58,990 bases of DNA from an uncultured Bacteroidia bacterium (GTDB taxonomy: Bacteria > Bacteroidota > Bacteroidia > Bacteroidales > Prolixibacteraceae). The stretch covers positions 1 through 58,990 of the forward strand of contig CAINVV010000154.1 of the NCBI GenBank assembly GCA_903854235.1. The letters run 5' to 3'. The stretch's first letter is position 1. Each line of letters begins with the position of its first letter. A program made the position numbers and the translations under genes. Below the pieces are notes generated by a model. It had not been told where the DNA came from and made no database searches. It saw only the letters and a program-made list of their open reading frames with translations. Below, in pieces: positions 36,682-45,977 of this stretch.

Positions 36682-36978
36682 TGTTTGTGATGTTGTTAAT
36701 AGTATTCCATTGCAAATAGTGACAGTCTATCCGGAATAACCGCCAAAATAGTAGTAGGGGATGCGCTCGCCGGCATTCCAAGCTTTCCTTTCCGTTGAAC
36801 AAAAATCCGGAAACAGAATCAGGTTGCTAATATAGCTTTTACTTTGATAGGTTCTAAATTGCAGACAGCTTTCCCCCCGCAGCCGAAATAAATCGCAATG
36901 TTGCTCCATTTGGATGCTATTTTGTTAAATTCGAAATTCTGAAAAATAAAATTGTGACCTCCTCTCAATGTATTCAAA

Positions 36979-39744
36979 ATGAAAGCAATAAATTTATTTT
37001 CCCTTCTCCTCATGTCCTTGGTTTCCCTGGTTTGTACGGCACAGGTTCCCTCCCCGTTGCAACATTTCGGATTTTCCATTGGTGACAACTATAAATTGGC
37101 CAACTACACGCAGACAGAAGCCTATTTTAAGAAGGTTGCAGCCAGCTCCGACCGTGTCATCCTTGTAAATATGGGTCCTACAGAGGAGGGGCGCACCCAG
37201 TACATGATGGTCATCTCTTCTCCGGCAAACCTGAAAAAATTGAACAACTACAAGGAAATAGCTGAGAAATTGGCCAGGGCAGATCAACTTTCTGAGACAG
37301 AGGCAAAAATGATGGCTTCAGAGGGCAAGGCAGTCGTATGGATTGACGGAGGACTTCACGCCACGGAGACGGTAGGTACCCACCAACTGATCGAAACCAT
37401 TTGGCAACTTGTCAGCAGGAAGGACCCAGAAACCCTCCGTATCCTGGACGATGTCATCATCCTTTGTGTTCATGCCAACCCCGATGGACAGGAGTTGGTT
37501 TCCAACTGGTACATGAGCAATCCGGACACCTTGAAACGATCGTATGCCCAATTGCCCCGACTATACCAGAAGTATATCGGACACGACAACAACAGGGATT
37601 TCTACATGATGAACATGAAGGAGACTCAGAATATCAGCAGGCAACTCTATGTGGAGTGGATGCCCCAGATCATTTACAACCATCACCAGGCTGGACCTGC
37701 AGGTTCGGTGGTGGCGGGTCCTCCTTACCGGGATCCTTTCAATTATTTGTTCAATCCGCTGGTTATAAGCGGAATAGATGCTGTCGGTGCTGCGATGAGC
37801 AACAGGCTAAATACAGAAGGAAAGCCTGGATACACCGAGCGCGGCGGTTCTGTCTTTTCGACCTGGTACAACGGCGGATTGCGTACCACCGCCTATTTTC
37901 ACAACATGATCGGTTTGCTGACGGAGATCATCGGAAGCCCGACTCCCTCCACCATCCCGCTTGTACCAGCCAGGTTATTGCCAAATGGCAATACCCCCTA
38001 TCCTGTGATGCCCCAGAAATGGAACTACAGAAAGTCAATCGACTACTCCGTTTCACTGAACTATGCCGTCCTCGATTTTGCTTCACGCAACCGTGAACAT
38101 CTGCTTTACAACATTTACTGCATGGGAAAAAGCGCCATTGAAGCCGGAAGTCGCGATCATTGGACCATTACGCCGAAGCGGATTGAGACACTCGGAAATG
38201 CATCCAGAAAAGATCCGAAAAGCAGGAGAGGAGCCGATACCACCCGAGCCGCATCGGGCGAAAGGTCAGATACCATACCACTTAAATATTACCAGGTATT
38301 GTTTAAAGACTCTACTTTGCGGGACCCTCGCGGTTACATTCTTCCATCCGACCAACCGGATTTTGCGACAGCGGTGAAATTCGTCAACGCACTGATCCGG
38401 TCTGGAATCCGCGTTAGCAGGGCCGAAAAGACATTCGTCGTCGATGGCAGGCAGTTTCCTGCCGGTTCCTTTGTCGTGAAGACCAACCAGGCATTCAGGC
38501 CACACGTATTGGATATGTTTGAGCCACAGGATCATCCAAACGATTTTCAATATCCGGGAGGCCCTCCTGTCAAGCCCTATGACATTGCAGGCTGGACTCC
38601 GGCTTTTTCCATGGGACTGACATATAGTCGGGTACTTCATGCTTTTGATGGGCCCTTCAAGCTCCTTCCCTATGGTGAAGTTCAGTCTCCTGCCGGAAGT
38701 TTTAAAGAAACCGGGTCTACCGTCGGATACGTGCTGGATTCGCGCAGCGATCCAGCCTTTGTCGCGGTCAATGAATTGCTGCGTTCAGGGGTGTCAGTCT
38801 ATCGGTTTACCTATGAAAAGGGGGATCAACCAATTTTTGGACAAGGATCATTTTACATTCCGGCTAGCGCGAAAGCCAAACAGCTGCTTGAACATTCCAC
38901 TGCCGAACTTGGACTTTTCGTTACCCCGGTTACCAGAAAACCTGGCCATTTGATGCGGAAAATTGCACCCCTTCGCATTGCTCTTTGGGATACCTATGGA
39001 GGTTCCATCTCTGCCGGATGGTTGAAATGGATCCTGGAACAACATCATTTTACCTATCAAACCATCTATGCAAAAGAGATCGATGCGGGTAACCTGCACA
39101 AAAAATACGATGTCATTCTGTTCGTAGGAGGTGCAATCCCTTCTCTTGTAAAAGCCGAGAATTTCGGGCCAAGGGATACCACCAAAATCACCGATTTGCC
39201 GGAAGCTTACAGGTACCAGTGGGGTAAACTTACCGCGGATACCTCCGTTGTCTCCTTGAAGAAATTTATGGAAAGCGGTGGAACAACGGTTGTTATGGGT
39301 AGGAGCACGAATCTTGCCTACGATCTGAAGTTGGGTGTTGCCAATGCCCTGGTGGAGATGAACAAGGGTAAGCAAATACCGCTTTCTGCCGATAAGTTTT
39401 ACATTCCAGGCAGCTTGTTACAAGTTCGGATTGATTCAACCCTTTCTGCTGCCTGGGGAATGCCCTCCAGAGCAGATCTCTTTTTTGATTCGAGTCCTGT
39501 CTTTACCTTGACCCCGGAGGCGATCAGCCAGGGGCTGATTAAACCACTTGCCTGGTTCGACTCGGCCTTGCCACTTCGAAGTGGTTGGGCCTATGGACAG
39601 GAGTATCTGCAAAATGGGGTGGTAGCCTTCGAGGCAAAAGTAGGGGCAGGAAAGTTGTGTGCCTTTGGGCCTGAGATTACATTCAGGGCTCAAACCTACA
39701 GTACCTTTAGGCTGGTTTTCAATCAGCTCTATTCGGGCAATTAA
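36979..39744 (+). CDS. M14-family zinc carboxypeptidase-like protein
   Basis: 921 aa with a signal peptide (LVSLVCTAQ). The zinc site is HATE (His127, Glu130, within IDGGLHATETVGTHQL) with a later His in IIYNHHQAG; NPDG and NNRDFYMMN are the usual M14 substrate-site segments. Residues about 440-700 are beta-rich. A segment from about 650 (RIALWDTYGGSISAGWLKWIL, then DVILFVGGAIPS) looks like a glutamine-amidotransferase-type fold, seen in large M14 proteins of this phylum. Secreted peptidase activity is likely. It is divergent from the GH38 gene and monocistronic. Confidence 0.88.
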   Translation: MKAINLFSLLLMSLVSLVCTAQVPSPLQHFGFSIGDNYKLANYTQTEAYFKKVAASSDRVILVNMGPTEEGRTQYMMVISSPANLKKLNNYKEIAEKLARADQLSETEAKMMASEGKAVVWIDGGLHATETVGTHQLIETIWQLVSRKDPETLRILDDVIILCVHANPDGQELVSNWYMSNPDTLKRSYAQLPRLYQKYIGHDNNRDFYMMNMKETQNISRQLYVEWMPQIIYNHHQAGPAGSVVAGPPYRDPFNYLFNPLVISGIDAVGAAMSNRLNTEGKPGYTERGGSVFSTWYNGGLRTTAYFHNMIGLLTEIIGSPTPSTIPLVPARLLPNGNTPYPVMPQKWNYRKSIDYSVSLNYAVLDFASRNREHLLYNIYCMGKSAIEAGSRDHWTITPKRIETLGNASRKDPKSRRGADTTRAASGERSDTIPLKYYQVLFKDSTLRDPRGYILPSDQPDFATAVKFVNALIRSGIRVSRAEKTFVVDGRQFPAGSFVVKTNQAFRPHVLDMFEPQDHPNDFQYPGGPPVKPYDIAGWTPAFSMGLTYSRVLHAFDGPFKLLPYGEVQSPAGSFKETGSTVGYVLDSRSDPAFVAVNELLRSGVSVYRFTYEKGDQPIFGQGSFYIPASAKAKQLLEHSTAELGLFVTPVTRKPGHLMRKIAPLRIALWDTYGGSISAGWLKWILEQHHFTYQTIYAKEIDAGNLHKKYDVILFVGGAIPSLVKAENFGPRDTTKITDLPEAYRYQWGKLTADTSVVSLKKFMESGGTTVVMGRSTNLAYDLKLGVANALVEMNKGKQIPLSADKFYIPGSLLQVRIDSTLSAAWGMPSRADLFFDSSPVFTLTPEAISQGLIKPLAWFDSALPLRSGWAYGQEYLQNGVVAFEAKVGAGKLCAFGPEITFRAQTYSTFRLVFNQLYSGN

Positions 39745-40232
39745 TTTTAACTGATGAAAGTGCAGGTTTGGTTTATAATTCACTAATTCTTATGTTAAAT
39801 TCACTCATTTTATTCGGATAATTCGAAAAAAGGAATCAAATATTGAGATAATTCTTTTTTATTTCTTCAGGATCAATTATATTTACAATCTAAATCAACG
39901 ACTTGGATAGCGCTGCTCCCTTGCAGTTTGTGATACTAAAATTGTTTTGCCGCGCAAAGCTTTAGCAAAAGAGGAAAAGAAGATTGCCCTACCTTCTTCT
40001 GATCTTTGATACCTTTTGTTAACGATTGATTTCTTTATTCTCTTATTGTTGTTCTCATCAACGCTCTTTTGGATGCTTGATAGGAAAAAAGTTCGAATGG
40101 TTCGGATTAACCGGATTGTTTGATGGACTATGGATCTTCTCTTGTTCCGGGGTATTCCATGGAGGCAAGAATGGTTAAGGGGATAATCTTGGTAAATTCT
40201 GACCTAAAATAAATAAACGAACAAGTCAACGG
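39745..40232 (+). other. 488-bp intergenic region upstream of the PAS kinase
   Basis: AT-rich and without a plausible ORF. GATCTTTG at 40001-40008 and TACCTTTT at 40010-40017 each miss the TAnnTTTG consensus by one base and could be -7 elements. The first recurs before the SDR gene (53467). A possible long untranslated leader would follow. No RNA family recognised. Confidence 0.5.
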
Positions 40233-41414
40233 ATGAAAAACGACACAGGGAATTTGGCCCGGTCTTTCTTTTCTTCGGAAAACAGGGAAGAGCTTTTTAA
40301 ATCTGATCCTGACAAGCGGATTTTAGCAGCCGTAGAAAAGGGATCAAAATACGACTCACTTTTTGAATTTGCACCCATGGCAGTTTTTCTTGGAAATACT
40401 GCCGGCAAAATTCTGATGGTCAATCAAAAGGCCATTGAATTGACAGGCTGCTCAAAGGAAGAACTTCTGGTTATGAATTTTCTGTCCATTTTCCCGGATA
40501 GTGATAAGGCTGAGAGAAAGTTGGTACACGATGGGATCAGTCAGGGATTGACATTTTCTACAGAGACGGAGATCAACAGGAAAGGTGGAGATGTGGTCTT
40601 TGTAGAAATCACGGTGCGGGTTTTGAAGGAGGATGAAACGATATTGGTGTTCCTTCGGGATATTTCTGAACAAAAGCAGATTGAAAATTCCCTGAGGGAG
40701 CGTGAAGTCAGGCTTCGTGAACTCAACGCAACCAAGGACAAGTTTTTTTCCATCATTGCCCACGATCTGAAGAGCCCTTTCAATGCCATTGTCGGATTCA
40801 GCAATTTGATGACAGAGCAAATAAAATTGAAAGATTACGATGGAATTGAAGAATATGCAGAGATTATCCTGAATTCATCTACCCGGGCGATGGAATTGCT
40901 GAAAAACCTGTTGGAGTGGTCCCGCTCCCAAACAGGAAGAATGACCTTTAATTCAGAATACCTGGATATTTCCCTTCTGATCAGGGAGACCACCGATCTT
41001 TTGAAGGACTCAGCCCAGCAAAAATTAATTTCCATTTTGGTGGATGTCCCTTCCAACATGCAGGTGATGGCAGATCGTGCCATGATCAACAGCGTACTTA
41101 GAAACTTACTTTCCAATGCAATTAAATTCACCCATACCACCGGACGTATCTTCGTGACTGCGGTTCAGAACAGGGATGAATGCCAGATAAGTATCCGGGA
41201 CACCGGCGTGGGTATCGGGAAAGAGAACATCAGCAAGCTATTCCGGATGGATGAAAGTTTTTCCACAGTGGGAACCCACAACGAAAAAGGCACTGGGTTA
41301 GGCTTGTTACTTTCGAAAGAATTTGTTGAAAAGCACGGTGGTAAAATTTGGGTAACGAGCGAACCGGGGAAAGGAAGTACCTTCTATTTTACCATACCAG
41401 TCGTATTGTACTAA
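40233..41414 (+). CDS. Soluble PAS-domain histidine kinase
   Basis: 393 aa with no membrane segment. A PAS domain spans about 40-150 (LFEFAPMAVFLGNTAGKILMVNQKAIELTGCSKEELL, ending in FLRDISEQKQIE). HisKA has the phospho-acceptor His177 in FFSIIAHDLKSPFNAIVGFSNLM, and HATPase contains NLLSNAIKFT, DTGVGIG and GTGLGLLLSKEFVEKHGG. It is a cytosolic sensor kinase. No response regulator is fused or immediately adjacent. The operon at 41.7 kb, which has two regulators, starts 294 bp downstream and would be the natural partner, but a hairpin intervenes. Confidence 0.9.
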   Translation: MKNDTGNLARSFFSSENREELFKSDPDKRILAAVEKGSKYDSLFEFAPMAVFLGNTAGKILMVNQKAIELTGCSKEELLVMNFLSIFPDSDKAERKLVHDGISQGLTFSTETEINRKGGDVVFVEITVRVLKEDETILVFLRDISEQKQIENSLREREVRLRELNATKDKFFSIIAHDLKSPFNAIVGFSNLMTEQIKLKDYDGIEEYAEIILNSSTRAMELLKNLLEWSRSQTGRMTFNSEYLDISLLIRETTDLLKDSAQQKLISILVDVPSNMQVMADRAMINSVLRNLLSNAIKFTHTTGRIFVTAVQNRDECQISIRDTGVGIGKENISKLFRMDESFSTVGTHNEKGTGLGLLLSKEFVEKHGGKIWVTSEPGKGSTFYFTIPVVLY

Positions 41415-41425
41415 TCCAGTGGAAT

Positions 41426-41444
41426 CAGCGGAGGTGATCCGCTG
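41426..41444 (+). terminator. Hairpin after PAS kinase, weak terminator candidate
   Basis: Perfect 7-bp stem cagcgga (41426-41432) / tccgctg (41438-41444) with loop ggtga, 12 bp after the stop. No T tract follows, so termination would be weak or Rho-dependent. A second stem is possible at ccccc/ggggg (41543-41560). Confidence 0.4.
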
Positions 41445-41595
41445 AAAAGTGCAATTTGTTTTGGTCCCTTTTGCAAAGCCAGCTCTGGTTTGCAGGAAAA
41501 ATCATTTAATATGGGGGAATTTTCCCTTGTTGCCATCTGCAACCCCCACCTGGAAGGGGGAACAATTCTACATGCGGTAAAAAATTGCGTAATAC

Positions 41596-41603
41596 TAAAT
41601 TTG
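41596..41603 (+). promoter_or_regulatory. Putative -7 box of the signalling operon (TAAATTTG)
   Basis: An exact TAnnTTTG match, 105 bp upstream of the histidine kinase start at 41709. No clear -33 box was found at the usual distance. Confidence 0.45.
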
Positions 41604-41708
41604 TTTTGATTATTTTTACTTCTGTATTATTGCAGTGAGTCGATTTTTATTCGGACGTATTGCCATCTGCCTGATTTTTGACAAAAAGTACCAATAAATT
41701 GAAAGTTT

Positions 41709-43058
41709 ATGTCATTATCAATTGCCTCCTTCCTTGTTAGTTTGGCTTGTTCTGACCGTTTCAGGAAGTTTTCCAAAACCAACCAGCTTCCGCATTGGGA
41801 GAAACTATTCAGAAATGCGCTCTTGTTCTCCGTCGGGCTGTTTGCAGTGGAGGCCATCGTATCGGATGGGGAATACTTCAAATGGATATGGCACCTGTAT
41901 CTAATTGTGCTCATTGTCATTCCCTTGCAGCAGGTAGAGCTGCGCCCGTTGCGCATGTTCATTCTTGCCTTCGCCCCATATGTATTGGTGTCTTCGTTGA
42001 ATGACCTGGTACAAGTAGTCAATGCCGACTTTTTTAAAGACAACGAAAGTTATTTTAAGAATGCGATTGGCATCACCTTTATCTGGTTTGCAGCACTCCT
42101 GTACAGTCAGAACCGGCAGACTAAAGCTGCAGAACGTGAACGGCTCAGACGGCTTAGGGAGGATGAAATCAATAGATCCATCGCCATTCGGAAAGTAGAA
42201 CTGGAAGCACTGGTAACGGAGCGAACAGCAGAACTAACCAGACAAAAAGAGGAGCTTGAGACCGCTTTGACAGAATTGCAAACCACCCAGTCCCAACTTA
42301 TTCAGTCCGAAAAGATGGCCTCACTCGGCGAATTGACCGCTGGAATTGCCCATGAAATTCAAAACCCGCTTAATTTTGTCAATAATTTTTCGGAGGTAAG
42401 CAATGAACTGCTGGATGAGATGCAGACTGAAATGGACCAGGGAAATACGGAGGAGGTAAAGGCGATCGTGGTGGACCTGAAGCGAAACCTGGAGAAGATC
42501 AACCACCACGGCAAAAGGGCAGATTCCATCGTGAAAGGAATGCTCCTCCACTCGCGGGCCAGTTCGGGGGTGAAAGAACCTACCGACCTTAACGTGCTGG
42601 CCGATGAATATCTAAGGTTAGCATACCACGGACTGCGTGCAAAAGATAAATCCTTCAATGCCAAGTTTGAATCCGATTTTGATGCTTCCATCGGAAAGAT
42701 CAATGTAATTCCCCAGGATATCGGCAGGGTGATCCTTAACCTGCTCACCAATGCCTTTTATGTAGTGGATGAAAAGAGAAAACAATTGGGTGATTCCTAC
42801 CAGCCAACGGTATCCATCTCAACAAAAAAAGTCGGTTCTGAGGTGGAGATTCGGGTGATAGACAATGGGAATGGCATTCCTGCGAAAATCATAGACAAAA
42901 TATTTCAACCTTTCTTCTCGACGAAACCCACCGGAGCGGGTACCGGATTAGGATTGTCGCTCTGTTATGAGATCGTCACGAAGGGTCACGGTGGAGAATT
43001 GAAGGTAGAAACAAAAGAGGGGGAGGGATCTGTTTTCATCATTCATCTTCCGGTTTGA
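41709..43058 (+). CDS. Membrane histidine kinase (first gene of six-gene operon)
   Basis: 449 aa. Residues about 30-135 hold about four hydrophobic helices (ALLFSVGLFAVEAIV, HLYLIVLIVIPL, MFILAFAPYVLVSSL, NAIGITFIWFAALLY). Then comes a coiled coil (about 140-205, RERLRRLREDE, LTRQKEELETALTEL), HisKA with His215 in GELTAGIAHEIQNPLNFVNNFSEVSNE, and HATPase with NLLTNAFYVVDEK, DNGNGIPAKI, GAGTGLGLSLCYEI. The coiled coil between membrane part and kinase can transmit signals; the trigger is unknown. It starts a tight series of six genes (gaps 12, -4, 18, 16, 16 bp) and its natural partners are the two downstream regulators. Confidence 0.92.
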   Translation: MSLSIASFLVSLACSDRFRKFSKTNQLPHWEKLFRNALLFSVGLFAVEAIVSDGEYFKWIWHLYLIVLIVIPLQQVELRPLRMFILAFAPYVLVSSLNDLVQVVNADFFKDNESYFKNAIGITFIWFAALLYSQNRQTKAAERERLRRLREDEINRSIAIRKVELEALVTERTAELTRQKEELETALTELQTTQSQLIQSEKMASLGELTAGIAHEIQNPLNFVNNFSEVSNELLDEMQTEMDQGNTEEVKAIVVDLKRNLEKINHHGKRADSIVKGMLLHSRASSGVKEPTDLNVLADEYLRLAYHGLRAKDKSFNAKFESDFDASIGKINVIPQDIGRVILNLLTNAFYVVDEKRKQLGDSYQPTVSISTKKVGSEVEIRVIDNGNGIPAKIIDKIFQPFFSTKPTGAGTGLGLSLCYEIVTKGHGGELKVETKEGEGSVFIIHLPV

Positions 43059-43070
43059 AATTTTTAGGTT

Positions 43071-43451
43071 ATGGCAAAAGTATTGGTTGTCGACGATGAA
43101 CGAGATATTCAGGATCTCTTTCTCCAGCATTTCAGAAGGGAGATCAGGCAGGGAGATCTGGAATTTGTCTTTTCCTTTTCGGGAGAGGAGGCCATGTCGT
43201 TCATTGAAAATCCGGAACACGAGGCAGTTTTGATTTTGTCCGACATCAACATGCCTGGCATGAGCGGACTGGAATTACTGAAACACATCAAGGAGAAATA
43301 TGCGACACCTCCTCCGGTAGTGATGATGATCACTGCCTATGGCGATGAAAATAATTACAGGATGGCGATGAAATTGGGAGCCGATGATTTTTTGACCAAG
43401 CCATTGGACTTCCGTTCGCTCAAAGAGAAATTAAAAACTAAAATCCTATGA
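43071..43451 (+). CDS. Single-domain response regulator
   Basis: 126 aa, receiver only. The acidic pair is in VVDDERD, the phospho-acceptor is Asp58 in [13 protein letters not shown], the switch Thr in MMITAYGD and the Lys in FLTKPLDF. It lacks an output domain, so it probably acts by protein contact or as a phosphate relay to the next regulator. It follows the kinase by 12 bp and overlaps the next gene by 4 bp (ATGA), indicating translational coupling. Confidence 0.95.
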   Translation: MAKVLVVDDERDIQDLFLQHFRREIRQGDLEFVFSFSGEEAMSFIENPEHEAVLILSDINMPGMSGLELLKHIKEKYATPPPVVMMITAYGDENNYRMAMKLGADDFLTKPLDFRSLKEKLKTKIL

Positions 43452-44479
43452 TTAAAATTTTGATTGTCGATGACGAGACAGATTTGGAGGTACTCATCAG
43501 GCAGAAATTTCGCAAGAAGATACGGGAACAGCATTACGAATTTGTATTTGCGGTTAATGGCAACGACGCGTTGAAAAAGCTATCCGAGTTTCCCGACGTC
43601 GAGATTGTCCTGAGTGATATCAATATGCCGGAGATGGATGGCCTGACCCTCCTGACAAAAATCAACGAGACCAGTCCGCTGGTAAAAACGGTCATGGTAT
43701 CCGCCTATGGCGATATGGAGAATATCCGCAAGGCGATGAACCGCGGTGCCTTTGACTTTGTCACCAAGCCTGTTGATTTTGAGGATCTGGAGCTAACCAT
43801 GGAAAAAACCATTCAGCACGTTTACCTGATCCGGGAAACCCTGAAGGCAATCAAGGAAAACAACATTCTGAGGATGTATGTAGATGAGACGGTCCTCAAT
43901 TTTATGGGAAGCCGTGAGTATGAAACCTCCATCATGGCGAATGAAACCGTTGAGGCCACCGTAGCTTTCATCGATATCTGCAGTTTCACTTCCATCAGTG
44001 AAAAGGAAACACCCGATACGGTGGTGGCCATGCTGAACCTCTATTTTGATTTGATGGCCAAAGAGATCATCGCCCAGAAAGGAATCATTGATAAATTCAT
44101 TGGAGATTGCGTGATGGCTGTGTTCAAGGGTCCCTATCATCCCGACAGGGCCATTGATGCCTGTCTGGCCATTCGAAGTAAGATTGAAGCCTTGCAGGGA
44201 AGTGCCGATTTTATGCCCAAAGTCTCCATCGGCATCAATTGTGGAGAGATGATCTCCGGCAATATCGGTTCCGTAACCCTGAAAAGACTTGATTACACTG
44301 TGATAGGGGATACCGTGAACACGGCGCAGCGGTTGCAGCGTGCGGCAGGAGTGGGGCAAATCGTTATCTCTGAGGCTGGTTATGAGCGGGTCAGGCAATC
44401 CTTCAACTGTAGAATGATTGGATCTACCTGCCTGAAGAACAAGGCTGAAGAGGTAATGCTCTATGAAGTACTGAATTAG
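43448..44479 (+). CDS. Response regulator fused to class III adenylate cyclase
   Basis: 343 aa. Residues 1-120 are a receiver domain with Asp57 in [11 protein letters not shown] and Lys107 in VTKPVDF. Residues 165-343 are a class III cyclase catalytic domain with complete key residues: metal Asp176 (AFIDICSFT) and Asp220 (KFIGD), adenine-specifying Lys216 and Asp282 ([10 protein letters not shown]), and transition-state Asn291 and Arg295 (NTAQRLQ). The Lys/Asp pair predicts ATP, giving cAMP; guanylate cyclases have Glu/Cys there. The receiver would control the homodimeric cyclase by phosphorylation. The start overlaps the previous gene by 4 bp. Confidence 0.93.
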   Translation: MIKILIVDDETDLEVLIRQKFRKKIREQHYEFVFAVNGNDALKKLSEFPDVEIVLSDINMPEMDGLTLLTKINETSPLVKTVMVSAYGDMENIRKAMNRGAFDFVTKPVDFEDLELTMEKTIQHVYLIRETLKAIKENNILRMYVDETVLNFMGSREYETSIMANETVEATVAFIDICSFTSISEKETPDTVVAMLNLYFDLMAKEIIAQKGIIDKFIGDCVMAVFKGPYHPDRAIDACLAIRSKIEALQGSADFMPKVSIGINCGEMISGNIGSVTLKRLDYTVIGDTVNTAQRLQRAAGVGQIVISEAGYERVRQSFNCRMIGSTCLKNKAEEVMLYEVLN

Positions 44480-44497
44480 GACCATTAAAGTTGTGAG

Positions 44498-45961
44498 ATG
44501 ATTGAATACGAAAGGGTATACGCATTTGTGATGGAGAAACTGGAGCGTGAGTTGCCAGATGATCTTACTTACCACCATACCGGTCACACCAGAAGTGTCA
44601 TCGCGGATGCAGAACATTTGGGCATTGCCGAGCATCTGTCAGAGGAGGATTTGATTTTACTGAAGACTGCCGCACTCTTCCACGATGCCGGGTACCTGGA
44701 ACAGTACAGCGGTCATGAGGAACGCTCCTCCCAACTGGCGGCAAAGATCCTTCCGGACTTTGGATACAACCAGAATCAGATTGCATCGGTTTGCAGGATG
44801 ATTGCCGTCACCCGATTGCCCTCGACCCCTTCGGATCTGATGGACCAGATTATTTGTGATGCAGACCTGTATTACCTTGGTACGGAGGAGTATACGGCAC
44901 TGTCCGATAAATTGTTCCCGGAGATGAAGAAATATGGCATCCTGAAAACCAGAACGGAATGGCTCCTTAAACAAGTCGAATTTCTCTCTGCTCACAAATT
45001 TCATACAGGAACCGCCATCCGGGAAAGGGAAGTGCAGAAACAAAAAAATCTGAAGCAACTCAAGGCAAAACTCGAATCCGGTTTTACAACTTCGAAAGGA
45101 TCGAAGCCTCTTGAAATCTTGCAGGATATCTTGCTGACTCTTACAGGTGTTTTCTTTGCCGGATATGCTTTGAAAGGATTTCTGGTTCCCAACCATTTTT
45201 TCGATGGCGGGGTAACAGGAATATCCTTGCTTGTTCACGAACTGTACCAGGTTAATCTTGCAGTGGTGATTGTGCTGCTGAATGTTCCTTTCATCCTCAT
45301 TAGCTTCTTTTCGGTAGGAAGCAGATTTGCCATCCGAACCTTCCTGAGCGTGATTCTTCTTGGTCTTTGCCTCACCTTGTTGCCCGAAATGGCCATCACA
45401 TCCGACAAACTCCTGATCTCCATCTTCGGAGGGGCATTCCTGGGGATTGGAATCGGTCTGATTATGCGGGCTGGTGCTGCCCTGGACGGGATAGAGGTTT
45501 TGGCTCTCTATACCTTAAAGCGGACCTCGTTCACCATTTCGGAGATCATTCTCGGCATCAATGTGATGATCTTCGCCATCGCGGCCTTTAAGTTCGGGGT
45601 CGAAACGGCCCTTTATTCCATTCTGACCTATTTTACTGCAACGAGATGCATTGATTATGTAGTGGAAGGTATTCAGGCATTTACCGGTGTGACCATCATC
45701 TCCGGCAAAAGCGAACAGATCAAATACAAATTGGTGAACGATCTCGGAAGAGGAATTACCGTTTACAAAGGCGAGCGGGGTTTTCTTCCTGGAAAATTCG
45801 AAATCAGCGCCGATTGTGACATCATTTTTACCGTCATCACCAGATTGGAATTGCGGAAGTTGAAGAACCTGGTTTACAACGTGGATCCCAATGCCTTCGT
45901 TTTTGCCAACACCATCAAGGAGGCTTCGGGCGGTGTCATCAAACGCCGACATCACCACTAA
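44498..45961 (+). CDS. HD-domain phosphohydrolase fused to YitT-family membrane protein
   Basis: 487 aa. Residues 1-160 are an HD domain: His26/27/30 (YHHTGHT), the HD pair His62-Asp63 in ALFHDAGYLEQY, His73 (GHEERS) and acidic Asp121/Asp123 (CDADLYYLG). Residues about 205-400 are YitT-like with about five to six membrane helices (ILLTLTGVFFAGYALKGFLVPNHFFDGGVTGISLL, AFLGIGIGLIMRAGAALDGIEVLAL). The last 85 residues are the DUF2179-type cytosolic domain (GVTIISGKSEQIKYKLVND, GERGFL). The normal YitT protein has no HD domain. The HD part could hydrolyse a nucleotide, perhaps cAMP, but no HD subtype is certain. Confidence 0.88.
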   Translation: MIEYERVYAFVMEKLERELPDDLTYHHTGHTRSVIADAEHLGIAEHLSEEDLILLKTAALFHDAGYLEQYSGHEERSSQLAAKILPDFGYNQNQIASVCRMIAVTRLPSTPSDLMDQIICDADLYYLGTEEYTALSDKLFPEMKKYGILKTRTEWLLKQVEFLSAHKFHTGTAIREREVQKQKNLKQLKAKLESGFTTSKGSKPLEILQDILLTLTGVFFAGYALKGFLVPNHFFDGGVTGISLLVHELYQVNLAVVIVLLNVPFILISFFSVGSRFAIRTFLSVILLGLCLTLLPEMAITSDKLLISIFGGAFLGIGIGLIMRAGAALDGIEVLALYTLKRTSFTISEIILGINVMIFAIAAFKFGVETALYSILTYFTATRCIDYVVEGIQAFTGVTIISGKSEQIKYKLVNDLGRGITVYKGERGFLPGKFEISADCDIIFTVITRLELRKLKNLVYNVDPNAFVFANTIKEASGGVIKRRHHH

Positions 45962-45977
45962 TCCTAAAATCTTTTCC

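Noticed and set aside
36727-36909. 60-codon minus-strand frame ending in a Tyr/Gly-rich tail upstream of the GH38 gene
   Set aside because: It looked like a possible gene remnant, but only the last 25 codons seem protein-like and no partner or promoter is visible.
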